A stretch of 64,000 nt of DNA from Epilithonimonas lactis. Its GTDB lineage: Bacteria > Bacteroidota > Bacteroidia > Flavobacteriales > Weeksellaceae. The stretch spans positions 62,001 through 126,000 of the forward strand of contig NZ_FOFI01000003.1 of NCBI RefSeq assembly GCF_900110605.1, read 5' to 3'. The position numbers and the translations under genes were made by a program. Every line of letters begins with the position of its first letter. The first letter of the stretch is position 1. The notes under the pieces were generated by a model. It was not told the DNA's origin, ran no database searches, and was given only the letters and a program-made list of their open reading frames with translations. Of this stretch, positions 34,842-43,358 are shown one piece after another.

Positions 34842-36173
34842 ATGAATCAGAAATTACCTTTCCAGATCCGGAAAAGGCAGCTTCTCAGCCTTGCTATTTT
34901 CGGGATTCTCATTATTTTTTCGCAGTTTGCTTTTTCTATTTACAAGAAGAATCAGCACTACGAAAAACCTCAAATTACTTTCATCACCCCAAAAGTTGAA
35001 GAAATCATCCTCACTGAATTCAATCCAAATGATCTGGATGAAAATCAGTGGAAACATCTCGGTTTTAGCGAAAAGCAAATCAAAACCATTTTGAAATATA
35101 AAGAAGTAGTTGGTGGAAATTTTAAATCCAAAGAACAATTTAAAAAATGTTACGCGCTGACTCCAGAGAAGTACGAACAACTGAAAAACTACATCTTGCT
35201 TCCTGAAACAAACTTTGAAGCTAAAAAAGAGAACTTCAGTTTTAAAACTTTTGAGAAGAAAAAGCTGAACATCACAGGAAAGTTCAATCCAGATCTATAT
35301 TCTCAAAAGGATTGGGAAAATCTGGGGTTTTCTGCGAAACAAGCGGCGGCAATCTTGAAATATAAAAATTATCTCGGCGGAAGTTTTATCAGTAAAGAAA
35401 AGTTGAAAGAATGTTTTATGATCAACGATGAACAGTTTGCGCAGATGTCACCTTATTTGACTTTGCCAGCTAGAACACCAGAAAATCTCATGGCAAAGTT
35501 TGAGAAAAAGAAAGAGAAAGAAACCTTTAAGATCACGCACCATTTTGACCCAAATGAATTGAATCTTGAGCAATGGCAAGCTTTGGGATTTTCTGAGAAA
35601 CAAGCTACCTCGATTTTGAATTATAAAAACAAAATTTTGCGCGGAACTTTCAAGTCATTGGAAGACATTCAAAAATGCTATATGATCTCGCCAGAAAAAT
35701 TCGAAGAGATGAAGCCTTGGATCAAACTTTCTGTTCCTGACAAAACGACGGAAGAAAAACCGGTGCTTGCAGAGAAGACAGATTTTAGCAAAATAAATCT
35801 CAATGATATCACTTTCAAACAATTGCGGGAATATGGTTTTACTGAAAAAGACGCTGCAGGGATATTAGCTTTCAGAAAGAAACTTGGCGGTTTCATCAAC
35901 AAAAATCAATTGCTGGAAACTTATGAGATCGAAAGAGCTTTGGGAGAGAAACTGATCTTCACTGCAAAATTAGAAAACTCGAACGTCGCAAAATATTCAT
36001 TATCAAACGCTCCTGAAGATTGGCTGAAGAAACACCCTTATTTTAAGTTCTCTGCCGATAGGATCATCTATTATAGAATCACCAATCCTGAAGATAAAAA
36101 GATCTGGAAATTTTTGAAATTAAAACCTGAGTATGAAGAAAAGATGAGACTTTATATTGTTAATGATAAATGA
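34842..36173 (+). CDS. Helix-hairpin-helix repeat protein (ComEA-like modules)
   Basis: 443 residues. An N-terminal membrane helix (about 14-32) is followed by four modules of the type FNPNDL..QWKHLGFSEKQIKTILKYK....G.FKSKEQFKKCY, at about 59-117, 147-205, 232-292 and 314-370, and a degenerate fifth near 385-440. Each is a helix-hairpin-helix unit like that of the DNA-uptake protein ComEA. Anchored modules facing the periplasm suggest DNA binding or a structural role; natural uptake of DNA is only inference. Confidence 0.85.
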   Translation: MNQKLPFQIRKRQLLSLAIFGILIIFSQFAFSIYKKNQHYEKPQITFITPKVEEIILTEFNPNDLDENQWKHLGFSEKQIKTILKYKEVVGGNFKSKEQFKKCYALTPEKYEQLKNYILLPETNFEAKKENFSFKTFEKKKLNITGKFNPDLYSQKDWENLGFSAKQAAAILKYKNYLGGSFISKEKLKECFMINDEQFAQMSPYLTLPARTPENLMAKFEKKKEKETFKITHHFDPNELNLEQWQALGFSEKQATSILNYKNKILRGTFKSLEDIQKCYMISPEKFEEMKPWIKLSVPDKTTEEKPVLAEKTDFSKINLNDITFKQLREYGFTEKDAAGILAFRKKLGGFINKNQLLETYEIERALGEKLIFTAKLENSNVAKYSLSNAPEDWLKKHPYFKFSADRIIYYRITNPEDKKIWKFLKLKPEYEEKMRLYIVNDK

Positions 36174-36178
36174 TGATT

Positions 36179-36280
36179 GATAGTTGATAGTTGATAGTTG
36201 ATAGTTGAAAATTAAGGATAAAAAATCTCGCAGATTTTAAAATCATCTGCTGGATTGGTAAATTTGCGAGAGTTTATCCT
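36179..36280. repeat. Heptanucleotide tandem repeat and nested hairpin
   Basis: GATAGTT is repeated four times in tandem (about 36179-36208). Next comes a nested hairpin: AGGATAAA (36215-36222) with TTTATCCT (36273-36280), CTCGCA (36227-36232) with TGCGAG (36265-36270), and CAGAT with ATCTG at the tip. The gap between the HhH gene and rluF holds nothing else. Confidence 0.75.
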
Positions 36281-36295
36281 AGTTTTGAAATATAA

Positions 36296-37018
36296 TTAAT
36301 CGAATGTTTTGGTGGAATCTTCTAACAATCCGTTGAGTTCCGTCATTTCTTTAGCTGTGAGGTCGCGCCATTTTCCGACTGGCAGATCCAGCTTGATGTT
36401 CATGATACGAACTCGTTTTAGCTTCTTCACCTCGTAGTCCAGATGTTCGCACATTCTGCGGATCTGTCTGTTGAGACCTTGTGTTAGTACGATCCGGAAA
36501 TTCATGGTATCGATTTTCTCGACTTCGCATTTTTTGGTCACGGTGTCGAGGATTGGAACGCCATTTCTCATTTTTTCCAGAAACTTTTCGGTGATCGGCT
36601 TGTTGACCCTCACAAGATATTCCTTCTCGTGATTGTTCCGAGCTCTCAAAATTTTATTGACGATATCGCCGTCAGAAGTCAAAAGGATCAATCCTTCACT
36701 TGGTTTGTCCAATCTTCCGATAGGGAAAATACGTTTTGGATGGTTGATGTACTCTATGATATTGTCATTCTCGCGCTTCGTGTCCGTGGTACAGACGATT
36801 CCTACAGGTTTATTGAAAGCAATGTACACAAACTCCTCCTCCACTTTTTTGATTGTTTTACCATCTACGAGGATCTCGTCGTCATCAGAAACCTTCGTTC
36901 CCATTTCTGGAACTACGCCGTTGATCGTGATCCTGCCTTCTTCCAAAAGTTTGTCGGCTGCTCTTCTGGAGCAAAACCCTACTTCTGACAAATATTTATT
37001 GATTCTAACTTTTTCCAA
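36296..37018 (-). CDS. rluF: 23S rRNA pseudouridine synthase RluF
   Basis: 240 residues. An N-terminal S4 domain (RINKYLSEVGFCSRRAADKLL) is followed by the RsuA-type catalytic domain with the active-site Asp in PIGRLDKPSEGLI. The stretches GVPILDTVTKKC and GLNRQIRRMCEHLDYEVKKLKR closely follow E. coli RluF, which modifies U2604 (and tRNA-Tyr U35) rather than RluB/RluE. The subfamily call rests on remembered similarity. Confidence 0.88.
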   Translation of the reverse strand: MEKVRINKYLSEVGFCSRRAADKLLEEGRITINGVVPEMGTKVSDDDEILVDGKTIKKVEEEFVYIAFNKPVGIVCTTDTKRENDNIIEYINHPKRIFPIGRLDKPSEGLILLTSDGDIVNKILRARNNHEKEYLVRVNKPITEKFLEKMRNGVPILDTVTKKCEVEKIDTMNFRIVLTQGLNRQIRRMCEHLDYEVKKLKRVRIMNIKLDLPVGKWRDLTAKEMTELNGLLEDSTKTFD

Positions 37019-37065
37019 TTTATTCTAAATCTTTTGCAAAAATATGTTTTATTAAAACCGAATAC

Positions 37066-37097
37066 AAAAAAAAGCCTCACTTTGAAAGTGAGGCTTT
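37066..37097 (-). terminator. Intrinsic terminator of the T9SS protein gene
   Basis: AAAGCCTCACTTT (37071-37083) and AAAGTGAGGCTTT (37085-37097) form a 13-bp stem; on the - strand a run of T follows (37073-37066). The same element can also act for rluF reading the other way only weakly. Confidence 0.9.
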
Positions 37098-37119
37098 AGG
37101 TTTTGTCTAAAAAAATCGA

Positions 37120-38016
37120 TTATTTCTTGATCAATTTTTGAGTATGAGAACCAGTTTCGGTTTGAACTTTCACAACATAGTTTCCTTTGCTCAATGCAGA
37201 AACATCCAATGATCTAGCACCATCTTTGGCAGCTTTCACCAATTTCCCGGCAGCATCATAAAACTCCACAGAATTGATCTTTCCAGCTACGTCAAAGTTC
37301 ACCACATCAACAGTTGGATTTGGATAAACTCGGAAGATGTCTTTTTTGGTAACTTCAGAAGTTGCCAAAGTCGCATCAGCAATTTGGATATTATCAAAGT
37401 AAGCATCACTTCCATAATTGTCTATCGCAAAATCCAATTCTGCAATTCCTGTACCTGTACCTTCAAAAGCTCCGCTGTAAACTTGTGAACCGTCTACGAA
37501 AACTTTATATTGTTTAGTTCCATAATCGATATCCAATTTTACTTTGTACCATTGATTAGCAGTAAAAGTACCTACTGTTGAGAAATCTTCCAAAGACGGT
37601 TTGTAAACATCAATAGTACCTTGATAAGTGAAATCTATTGCAGCTGCAATTCCTTCAGAATCATAAAGAATAAAATAATTATCAGAAAGATTCAATTCTG
37701 GAACGTAAACGTCGTAAGAAACTGATGTTTTTCCATAAGAAGGGACATTAGTAATAAAAATACCACCCATTTCTGTATCATCATAATTGATGATCTTTAC
37801 AGAATTTGAGCCATCAGATGCAAACTCGGAAGTCACCTCGGCAGTTTCTGTAATAGAGACCTCAGAACTCCAGTATGTATCCACATTGTCATTTTGTCCT
37901 ACAATATCTCCTAAGGTAAAACCTTCGGAAGTTTCAAATGAATACTTTGTTGTCTGTGCATTAGCAGAATAAAAAATTGCTGAAGTAGCAATTAAAGAAA
38001 ATAGAATTCTTTTCAT
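37120..38016 (-). CDS. T9SS type A sorting-domain protein with lectin-like fold
   Basis: 298 residues: signal peptide (MKRILFSLIATSAIFYSANAQ), a LamG/concanavalin-like domain (ITNVPSYGKTSVSYDVYVPEL, NQWYKVKLDIDYGTKQYKVFVDG, FAIDNYGSDAYFDNIQI), and a sorting domain from about 228 (RVYPNPTVDVVNFDVAGK ... LSKGNYVVKVQTETGSHTQKLIKK). It is expected to bind carbohydrate or another surface ligand after T9SS export; the ligand is not known. Confidence 0.92.
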   Translation of the reverse strand: MKRILFSLIATSAIFYSANAQTTKYSFETSEGFTLGDIVGQNDNVDTYWSSEVSITETAEVTSEFASDGSNSVKIINYDDTEMGGIFITNVPSYGKTSVSYDVYVPELNLSDNYFILYDSEGIAAAIDFTYQGTIDVYKPSLEDFSTVGTFTANQWYKVKLDIDYGTKQYKVFVDGSQVYSGAFEGTGTGIAELDFAIDNYGSDAYFDNIQIADATLATSEVTKKDIFRVYPNPTVDVVNFDVAGKINSVEFYDAAGKLVKAAKDGARSLDVSALSKGNYVVKVQTETGSHTQKLIKK

Positions 38017-38238
38017 AAAATTGAAATTTAATTAAACGTTTATTTTAAAAGGATAGCTAAATTACGTAATAATCATGAATACCACAAGGAAATATAACAA
38101 AACCTTTAAATTAAACATTTCAAAAAATTTGAAGAAAAGACATTAAAAACAAATTACAGCAAAACGATATTTGGCACTATGGGACAAATTGATACAAAAA
38201 ACATAAAAGTAAATATTTATTTTTGGTAATTACAGCCT
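38017..38238. other. A+T-rich intergenic region
   Basis: 222 bases without a gene, repeat or clear terminator. It contains the promoter for the gene at 37120-38016 by position, but no -7 box is convincing. Confidence 0.4.
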
Positions 38239-38829
38239 TCAATCCCTACCATAAACTGTATAATTCCTATTGCTAAAAATAGTAGCACTCACAGAAATAC
38301 CTATGAAATAAGCATTGGAAACATCAGAATTATAACGACAGATAAACAAACCACCTTCTTGGATCAATTGTTTTGAGAAAGAATCCTGATAGCCCAATTT
38401 TCCTCCAAAGTAATGGGTATTGTTGATATTCGAGGTGTTGAACTGCTTCCCGTATTCGAATTCGACAACAAACTTGCCTTCATCTTTTCCAAAGATAAAT
38501 TTTGGCTGAATCGTCCAATTCAGAAGATGCAGATTGTCTGAGACATAATTATACTTCAGTCCAGTTCCTAAAGCAAAAAATGGTAAAAGATGATAGCCGC
38601 CGACCACGCCAACGCCGTAAGTAAAGTCATTGGGAAGATAAGGCGCGACGTATTGTTGATAGTATGGAGAATCTTGATTTTGACCATCTTTTATTGAATT
38701 TCCCAAATTGTAACCAACCTGAACATTCGGACTTACGTAAAAGCCCATCGTCTTACTTTTATGTTCTTCTGATTGTGCTAATACAGAAGTGGACAATAAA
38801 ACAGTCAACACCAATAAAGTTTTTTTCAT
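38239..38829 (-). CDS. Small outer-membrane beta-barrel protein
   Basis: 196 residues with a signal peptide (MKKTLLVLTVLLSTSVLAQ). The mature part is an eight-stranded-barrel-like pattern: MGFYVSPNVQVGYNLG, FTYGVGVVGGYHLLPFFALGTGLKYNYV, FVVEFEYGKQFN and a C-terminal YFIGISVSATIFSNRNYTVYG. It lies 10 bp after truB. Function unknown. Confidence 0.75.
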   Translation of the reverse strand: MKKTLLVLTVLLSTSVLAQSEEHKSKTMGFYVSPNVQVGYNLGNSIKDGQNQDSPYYQQYVAPYLPNDFTYGVGVVGGYHLLPFFALGTGLKYNYVSDNLHLLNWTIQPKFIFGKDEGKFVVEFEYGKQFNTSNINNTHYFGGKLGYQDSFSKQLIQEGGLFICRYNSDVSNAYFIGISVSATIFSNRNYTVYGRD

Positions 38830-38839
38830 CAGCTATTTA

Positions 38840-39538
38840 TTATTCTGAGATATTGAGATCATCATTGATAAAATCAGAGCTTGCATCTTCTACAGAATAG
38901 TCTCCGATCTTTGTCCGTCTTAGCTGTGTCAAATATGCGCCAACGCCTAGTTCCTGACCAATATCGTGCGCCAAACTACGGATGTATGTTCCCTTGCTGC
39001 AGCCAACCGTAAAGGAGACAAAAGGCAAATTGATCTCTATATCATTAAGATAATGGATCGTGGTTTTTCTGGATTTCATCTCGACTTCCGTTCCTGCTCT
39101 TGCCAGGTCATAGGCACGTTTCCCATCGATTTTGAGTGCTGAAAAAACGGGTGGTTTCTGGTCTATCTCGCCAATGAACTTGGCTAATGTTTCGTGAATC
39201 TGTTCCTCAGTAATGTGAGAATGATCGGTATGAAGAACCTCCGGTTTTTCGGTGTCGTAAGATTCGGTCTGGACGCCAATTTTTATTTCTGTCCAATATT
39301 CTTTTGGCGCATCTTGGATTTCGGGAATTTTCTTTGTGAACTTACCCGTGCAAACGATCAGTAATCCTGTTGCTCGTGGATCCAAAGTTCCCGCGTGCCC
39401 AATCTTGAATTTCTTCGGTAACTCTTTGAATTCTCTTTTGAGCTTATATTTCAACTTGTTGACTGCCTGAAATGACGTCCAATCCAAAGGTTTGTCCAAT
39501 AGAAATATGTGTCCGGATTGTAGGTTTTCAGCGGTCAT
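38840..39538 (-). CDS. truB: tRNA pseudouridine(55) synthase
   Basis: Makes the universal pseudouridine 55 in the T loop of tRNAs. 232 residues. The catalytic Asp is in HAGTLDPRATGLL; LDKPLDWTSFQAVNKL at the start, KPPVFSALKIDGKRAYDLAR and CSKGTYIRSLAHDIG are all diagnostic. It starts at the base next to the stop of the beta-helix gene upstream, so its translation is coupled to that gene. Confidence 0.96.
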   Translation of the reverse strand: MTAENLQSGHIFLLDKPLDWTSFQAVNKLKYKLKREFKELPKKFKIGHAGTLDPRATGLLIVCTGKFTKKIPEIQDAPKEYWTEIKIGVQTESYDTEKPEVLHTDHSHITEEQIHETLAKFIGEIDQKPPVFSALKIDGKRAYDLARAGTEVEMKSRKTTIHYLNDIEINLPFVSFTVGCSKGTYIRSLAHDIGQELGVGAYLTQLRRTKIGDYSVEDASSDFINDDLNISE

Positions 39539-41080
39539 TTAATCAACATTAATTTTAATTACTTTATTTTCAATCTGTACAACATATAACCCCCTACTTA
39601 GATTAAGCTTTACAATATTACTCGCAATCTTATTTTCAATAATTTTCCGTCCTTGCATATCGAAAACTGCCATAGTTTTATTCACTAATTGTTTATCAAG
39701 AATAAGAATTGACTTATTAGATCTGCTGTAAATGAATTTGTTGCTAGTTTTGGCTTCATCACTTGCTAAGATTTCTTCAAATTCTATTGCTCCTAAGTCA
39801 ACTATACCATTAACTATCCGATCATGTCCTAAAAAATCCTTCTCGTAACCTTCAACAAAAGTATTATTGCCTGCACTAATTGCTGGGGAATTATTTTTAA
39901 GTGAGTAATTATATGTAGACGCAGCAAAAGGAGCGCTGCTTGAACTACCGGGAGCTTTAAATAAAGGATCAGAGTCAATTACATTGATTCCTGTACTATA
40001 TCCATTTTTAACGATTGAATTATATACGAGATTCTGCTGATTAACTTCCAAATTATTACCATTATCCCACACTATGCAATTATATATCATCATAGGACTT
40101 GCCTCAGGATATTTGTAAATAGTAGAGGCAAAACTATTTGAAGCACTATTACCAGCAATTGTTGAATTTATAATTTTCACAGCATTCTGCTTTACACTAC
40201 TTGACGCCAACACATTTGCAGAAATTGCTAAATTACCGACTATCAAAGAATTACTAATTACAAAATCCTCAACAGCTTGTCCTACATTAATAATCCTCCC
40301 TTGAGAACAAGTATTTCTAGAGATATCACACCTATCCATTTCCAAATTTTTACCTTGAAAATCCAAAGCAGCACCCAGATTAGCAGAATTACGTTCAAAT
40401 TGGGAATTACTAATCGACAGATCGGAATTACTACCTGCATAAATAGCACCAGCTAACATGATAGACGAATTCATTGAGAATAAACAACTAGTAGCATTGA
40501 CACGAGAATTAAATATATATACAGCTGATTTTCGATAGGCCCTGCAGTTACTTACCATTATGTTCGTCAGGAAAATCTTAGCACTATTATTTATCAAAGA
40601 AATCGCTGTACCTCCTTCAATATTATCATCAGCCATATTATTTCCTCCATCAATCCTGAATCCATCGAATATGATATCAGCATTGATGCTTTCAAATCTC
40701 ATTATTGTCTTAGAATTGTCAGAATTGTCATTTTTAACACCAATATCTCCTGATAATATGGTGAAATTACTAGTCTGGTCTCTGTCACTGATGTCAGATT
40801 CTACACCAACAAATCCCCCAAAAACATGGACTCCATTTTTCATATTAAATGATGCATCTCTGTCTAATGATGACGTAGGATAATAAGTGCCAGCAGCAAC
40901 CCATATTTCATCACCTGAGGTCGCCACACCTAAAGCATTTTGAATTGTAGTAAACGCATTGCCCCACGAAAGTCCACTATTATTGCCTTCAGCATTCTGA
41001 TTGACATAATATCTCTTGGCCGAGACTTTTGATAATGCCACGAAGCAGAAGATAAAGGTTAAAAAGTAATTTTTCATCAT
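39539..41080 (-). CDS. T9SS type A sorting-domain protein with parallel beta-helix
   Basis: 513 residues: signal peptide (FIFCFVALSKVSA), then the start of a choice-of-anchor Q / right-handed beta-helix (YYVNQNAEGNNSGLSWGNAFTTIQNAL, WVAAGTYYPT), repeated strand turns with many Asn and Ser, a C-terminal NNSPAISAGNNTF...IVDLGAIEF motif that often closes such helices, and a sorting tail (MAVFDMQGRKI ... LSRGLYVVQIENKVIKINVD). Predicted to be a secreted or surface carbohydrate-active or adhesive protein. It sits between uppP and truB with no gap to truB. Confidence 0.9.
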   Translation of the reverse strand: MMKNYFLTFIFCFVALSKVSAKRYYVNQNAEGNNSGLSWGNAFTTIQNALGVATSGDEIWVAAGTYYPTSSLDRDASFNMKNGVHVFGGFVGVESDISDRDQTSNFTILSGDIGVKNDNSDNSKTIMRFESINADIIFDGFRIDGGNNMADDNIEGGTAISLINNSAKIFLTNIMVSNCRAYRKSAVYIFNSRVNATSCLFSMNSSIMLAGAIYAGSNSDLSISNSQFERNSANLGAALDFQGKNLEMDRCDISRNTCSQGRIINVGQAVEDFVISNSLIVGNLAISANVLASSSVKQNAVKIINSTIAGNSASNSFASTIYKYPEASPMMIYNCIVWDNGNNLEVNQQNLVYNSIVKNGYSTGINVIDSDPLFKAPGSSSSAPFAASTYNYSLKNNSPAISAGNNTFVEGYEKDFLGHDRIVNGIVDLGAIEFEEILASDEAKTSNKFIYSRSNKSILILDKQLVNKTMAVFDMQGRKIIENKIASNIVKLNLSRGLYVVQIENKVIKINVD

Positions 41081-41091
41081 ATTAATAAAAT

Positions 41092-41910
41092 CTATTTAAA
41101 CCAATAAAAATAAACCAACAGCGCGATTCCAACCACAATCCTGTACCAACCCCAAGGTTTGAAACCATATTTATTTAATAAACTAATGAAAGATTTGATA
41201 GCAATCCAAGCCACGACAAATGCTACAATGTTTCCAACAATGAAGATCGTAATGTGGTCCTGAGATTCCAAGATCATCTCATAACCTTTTTGTGGATGAA
41301 GTGTTTCTTTACCCCAAGTTTTCACGAAAACAGAATAAAGCGTCACCGCCAACATCGTAGGAACTGCCAGGAAAAATGAAAACTCAGCCGCAGCTTTTCT
41401 GGATAGGCCTTGTGCCATTCCGCCAATGATGGAAGCCGCACTCCTACTCGTCCCGGGCATCATTGCCAAACATTGCCAGAAACCGATGGTCACTGCTTTT
41501 TTGATGGTGATCTCTTTCTCATCGTGGATGACAGGATTCTTGAACCAACTGTCCGCGAACAACAAGACAACACCACCCAAAACCAAAACGGAGGAAATGG
41601 CGATTTGATTTCCCAAAACGGATTCTATCACGTCGTCTAAGAAAAAACCAATAATCAAAGCCGGCATCACCGCAAACGCCAATTTGTAATAGAATTGAAG
41701 ATTGCTGAAATCAAAGAACTTTTTGCCATACGCTACAACCACGGAAAGTATTGCTCCAAATTGGATAGAAACCTGAAACATCTTTAGAAATTCGGTTTCC
41801 TCAAGTCCCATCAGATTGGCGGCAAAACCCATGTGAGCGGTTGAAGAGATCGGCAAATATTCGGTAAGACCTTCTATGATCGCAATAATGATCGCTTTGA
41901 TTAAATCCAT
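41092..41910 (-). CDS. uppP: Undecaprenyl-diphosphatase
   Basis: Recycles undecaprenyl diphosphate, the lipid carrier for peptidoglycan and O-antigen. 272 residues from MDLIKAIIIAIIEGLTEYLP (ATG ending at 41910; a longer start at 41961 would run through a terminator hairpin). The active-site motifs EGLTEYLPISSTAH and PGTSRSAASI are intact, and there are eight hydrophobic helices. It lies downstream of ftsX and DUF3098, but a terminator separates it from them. Confidence 0.96.
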   Translation of the reverse strand: MDLIKAIIIAIIEGLTEYLPISSTAHMGFAANLMGLEETEFLKMFQVSIQFGAILSVVVAYGKKFFDFSNLQFYYKLAFAVMPALIIGFFLDDVIESVLGNQIAISSVLVLGGVVLLFADSWFKNPVIHDEKEITIKKAVTIGFWQCLAMMPGTSRSAASIIGGMAQGLSRKAAAEFSFFLAVPTMLAVTLYSVFVKTWGKETLHPQKGYEMILESQDHITIFIVGNIVAFVVAWIAIKSFISLLNKYGFKPWGWYRIVVGIALLVYFYWFK

Positions 41911-41924
41911 TGTTCTTAGTTTAA

Positions 41925-41966
41925 TTAAAAAAAACTTTGTCTCAGTATAGAACCAAGACAAAGTTT
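41925..41966 (-). terminator. Terminator between DUF3098 gene and uppP
   Basis: On the - strand AAACTTTGTCT (41966-41956) pairs with AGACAAAGTTT (41942-41932), 11 bp, followed by a run of T from 41931. It separates ftsX-DUF3098 from the uppP unit, or acts as an attenuator. Confidence 0.85.
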
Positions 41967-41988
41967 GTATTTGTATTTTGTTTAAATT

Positions 41989-42294
41989 TTAATCTTTGTT
42001 TCTTTTCAATATCGCAACGATCTGGATCACAAATCCTGCGATGACAAATAACGGAGCTATTCTGATCCTTCTGAAAGAAAAAATATCTTCATTCCAATAG
42101 TTAGGGTCGAATTTACCATCTGGTGTTGTGTTCGCATCAGCGCCCATCATCAGGACAAATCCCAGGACAATCATTCCCAAACCGATCAACATCAATTTGA
42201 AATTCTTGTTTCCGAAATAGAACGTTTTTCTCTCCACAGTTTCAGTGGATTTGCCGTACTGGTCTGCAGAATATTTGTTTGTTTTTTTAGCCAT
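41989..42294 (-). CDS. DUF3098 domain membrane protein
   Basis: 101 residues with two hydrophobic helices (about 34-52 LMLIGLGMIVLGFVLMMGA and 78-95). The segment FGNKNFKLMLIGLGMIVLGFVLMMGADANTTPDGKFDPNYWNEDIFSFRRI is characteristic of DUF3098 and is cited here only by position (28-77). It lies 2 bp after ftsX. Function unknown; position suggests cell-envelope or division. Confidence 0.88.
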   Translation of the reverse strand: MAKKTNKYSADQYGKSTETVERKTFYFGNKNFKLMLIGLGMIVLGFVLMMGADANTTPDGKFDPNYWNEDIFSFRRIRIAPLFVIAGFVIQIVAILKRNKD

Positions 42295-42296
42295 TT

Positions 42297-43199
42297 TTAA
42301 GAATAATAAAGGTCATCCACGTTGCTTCTCAGGAATCTCCAGGTTGCAAAGATAGTACTTGCAACGGTAATGAAAACACCAACCAACAAAATGATGATCA
42401 CAAGGAAAACATATTGGTTCGTATCCTGCACGAAAGGCGTTCCGATCTGGCTTGTAAAGTAATACCAAAGTCCACCCAAAGCCAATAGTCCAATAAAGGA
42501 ACCTATCAAACCAAGAATCAAAGCTTCCTTGATGAAAGGCATTAAAATGAACCTTCTCTTCGCACCAACCAACTGCATTGTTTTGATAATGAATCGTTTA
42601 GAGAAAATCTTCAGTCTAATTGAATTATTAATTAAGACAATTGCTACAATCAAGAATAAAATTGAAAATGCTAAGATCCATGTCAGGATCCTGTTCAGAT
42701 TGTTATAAACATCGATGGTCAACTGGTTGTCATTTGCGACATCTTTCACACCATTGATTGCTTTCAGTTGCTTTACAACTCCATCAATTTTTGCCGGATC
42801 TACAAATTCTGGCTTCAAGGTCACCTCTACAGATGCTGGAAAAATATCCTCTTCAAAAAGTGCGTCCGCATCGATTCCCAACTGTTTCTTCGCCAAAACA
42901 GTCGCCTGTTGTTTTGAGATGTATCTTGCTTGTTTCACGTAGTTCTGTTCTTTGATCTTGGCAAAAGTTTCCTCCTGGAATTTCAAAGTTTTTGCAGAAT
43001 CGCGTGGATCGAGATACTCCTCGAAGTAAGCTTCCACAACCAATTGTTCCTTGATATAATCCGAATATTTCTGAGCATTGATCAATATTAATCCAAATAA
43101 TCCTACAAGGAATAAAACCAGTGAAATACTGATGACCACGGTAATATTACTGGATCTGAGTCTGCTTTTATTAAAATCGTCAACTGTCTTTGGCATCAA
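42297..43199 (-). CDS. ftsX: Cell division protein FtsX
   Basis: 300 residues (start at 43199, or one codon later). An N-terminal helix (about 25-43), a periplasmic domain (about 45-175) and three C-terminal helices give the FtsX topology. EAYFEEYLDPRDSAKTLKFQ and FIIKTMQLVGAKRRFILMPF are typical. FtsX with the ATPase FtsE controls peptidoglycan hydrolases at division; no ftsE is in this window, as is common in Bacteroidota. Confidence 0.9.
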   Translation of the reverse strand: MMPKTVDDFNKSRLRSSNITVVISISLVLFLVGLFGLILINAQKYSDYIKEQLVVEAYFEEYLDPRDSAKTLKFQEETFAKIKEQNYVKQARYISKQQATVLAKKQLGIDADALFEEDIFPASVEVTLKPEFVDPAKIDGVVKQLKAINGVKDVANDNQLTIDVYNNLNRILTWILAFSILFLIVAIVLINNSIRLKIFSKRFIIKTMQLVGAKRRFILMPFIKEALILGLIGSFIGLLALGGLWYYFTSQIGTPFVQDTNQYVFLVIIILLVGVFITVASTIFATWRFLRSNVDDLYYS

Positions 43200-43358
43200 T
43201 AAAATTTTTGCTAAAATAGAAATTTTCGTTTAATAAGCGACCTTTCTCTTTGTTAATAAAATCATAAAAGCCTGAGTTCATCTTTATTTGATGAAGCCTA
43301 TCGTTAAAATATCAAATCGGCATTTTAATTGTTTAAGGAAAATCACCAAATCAAAATC

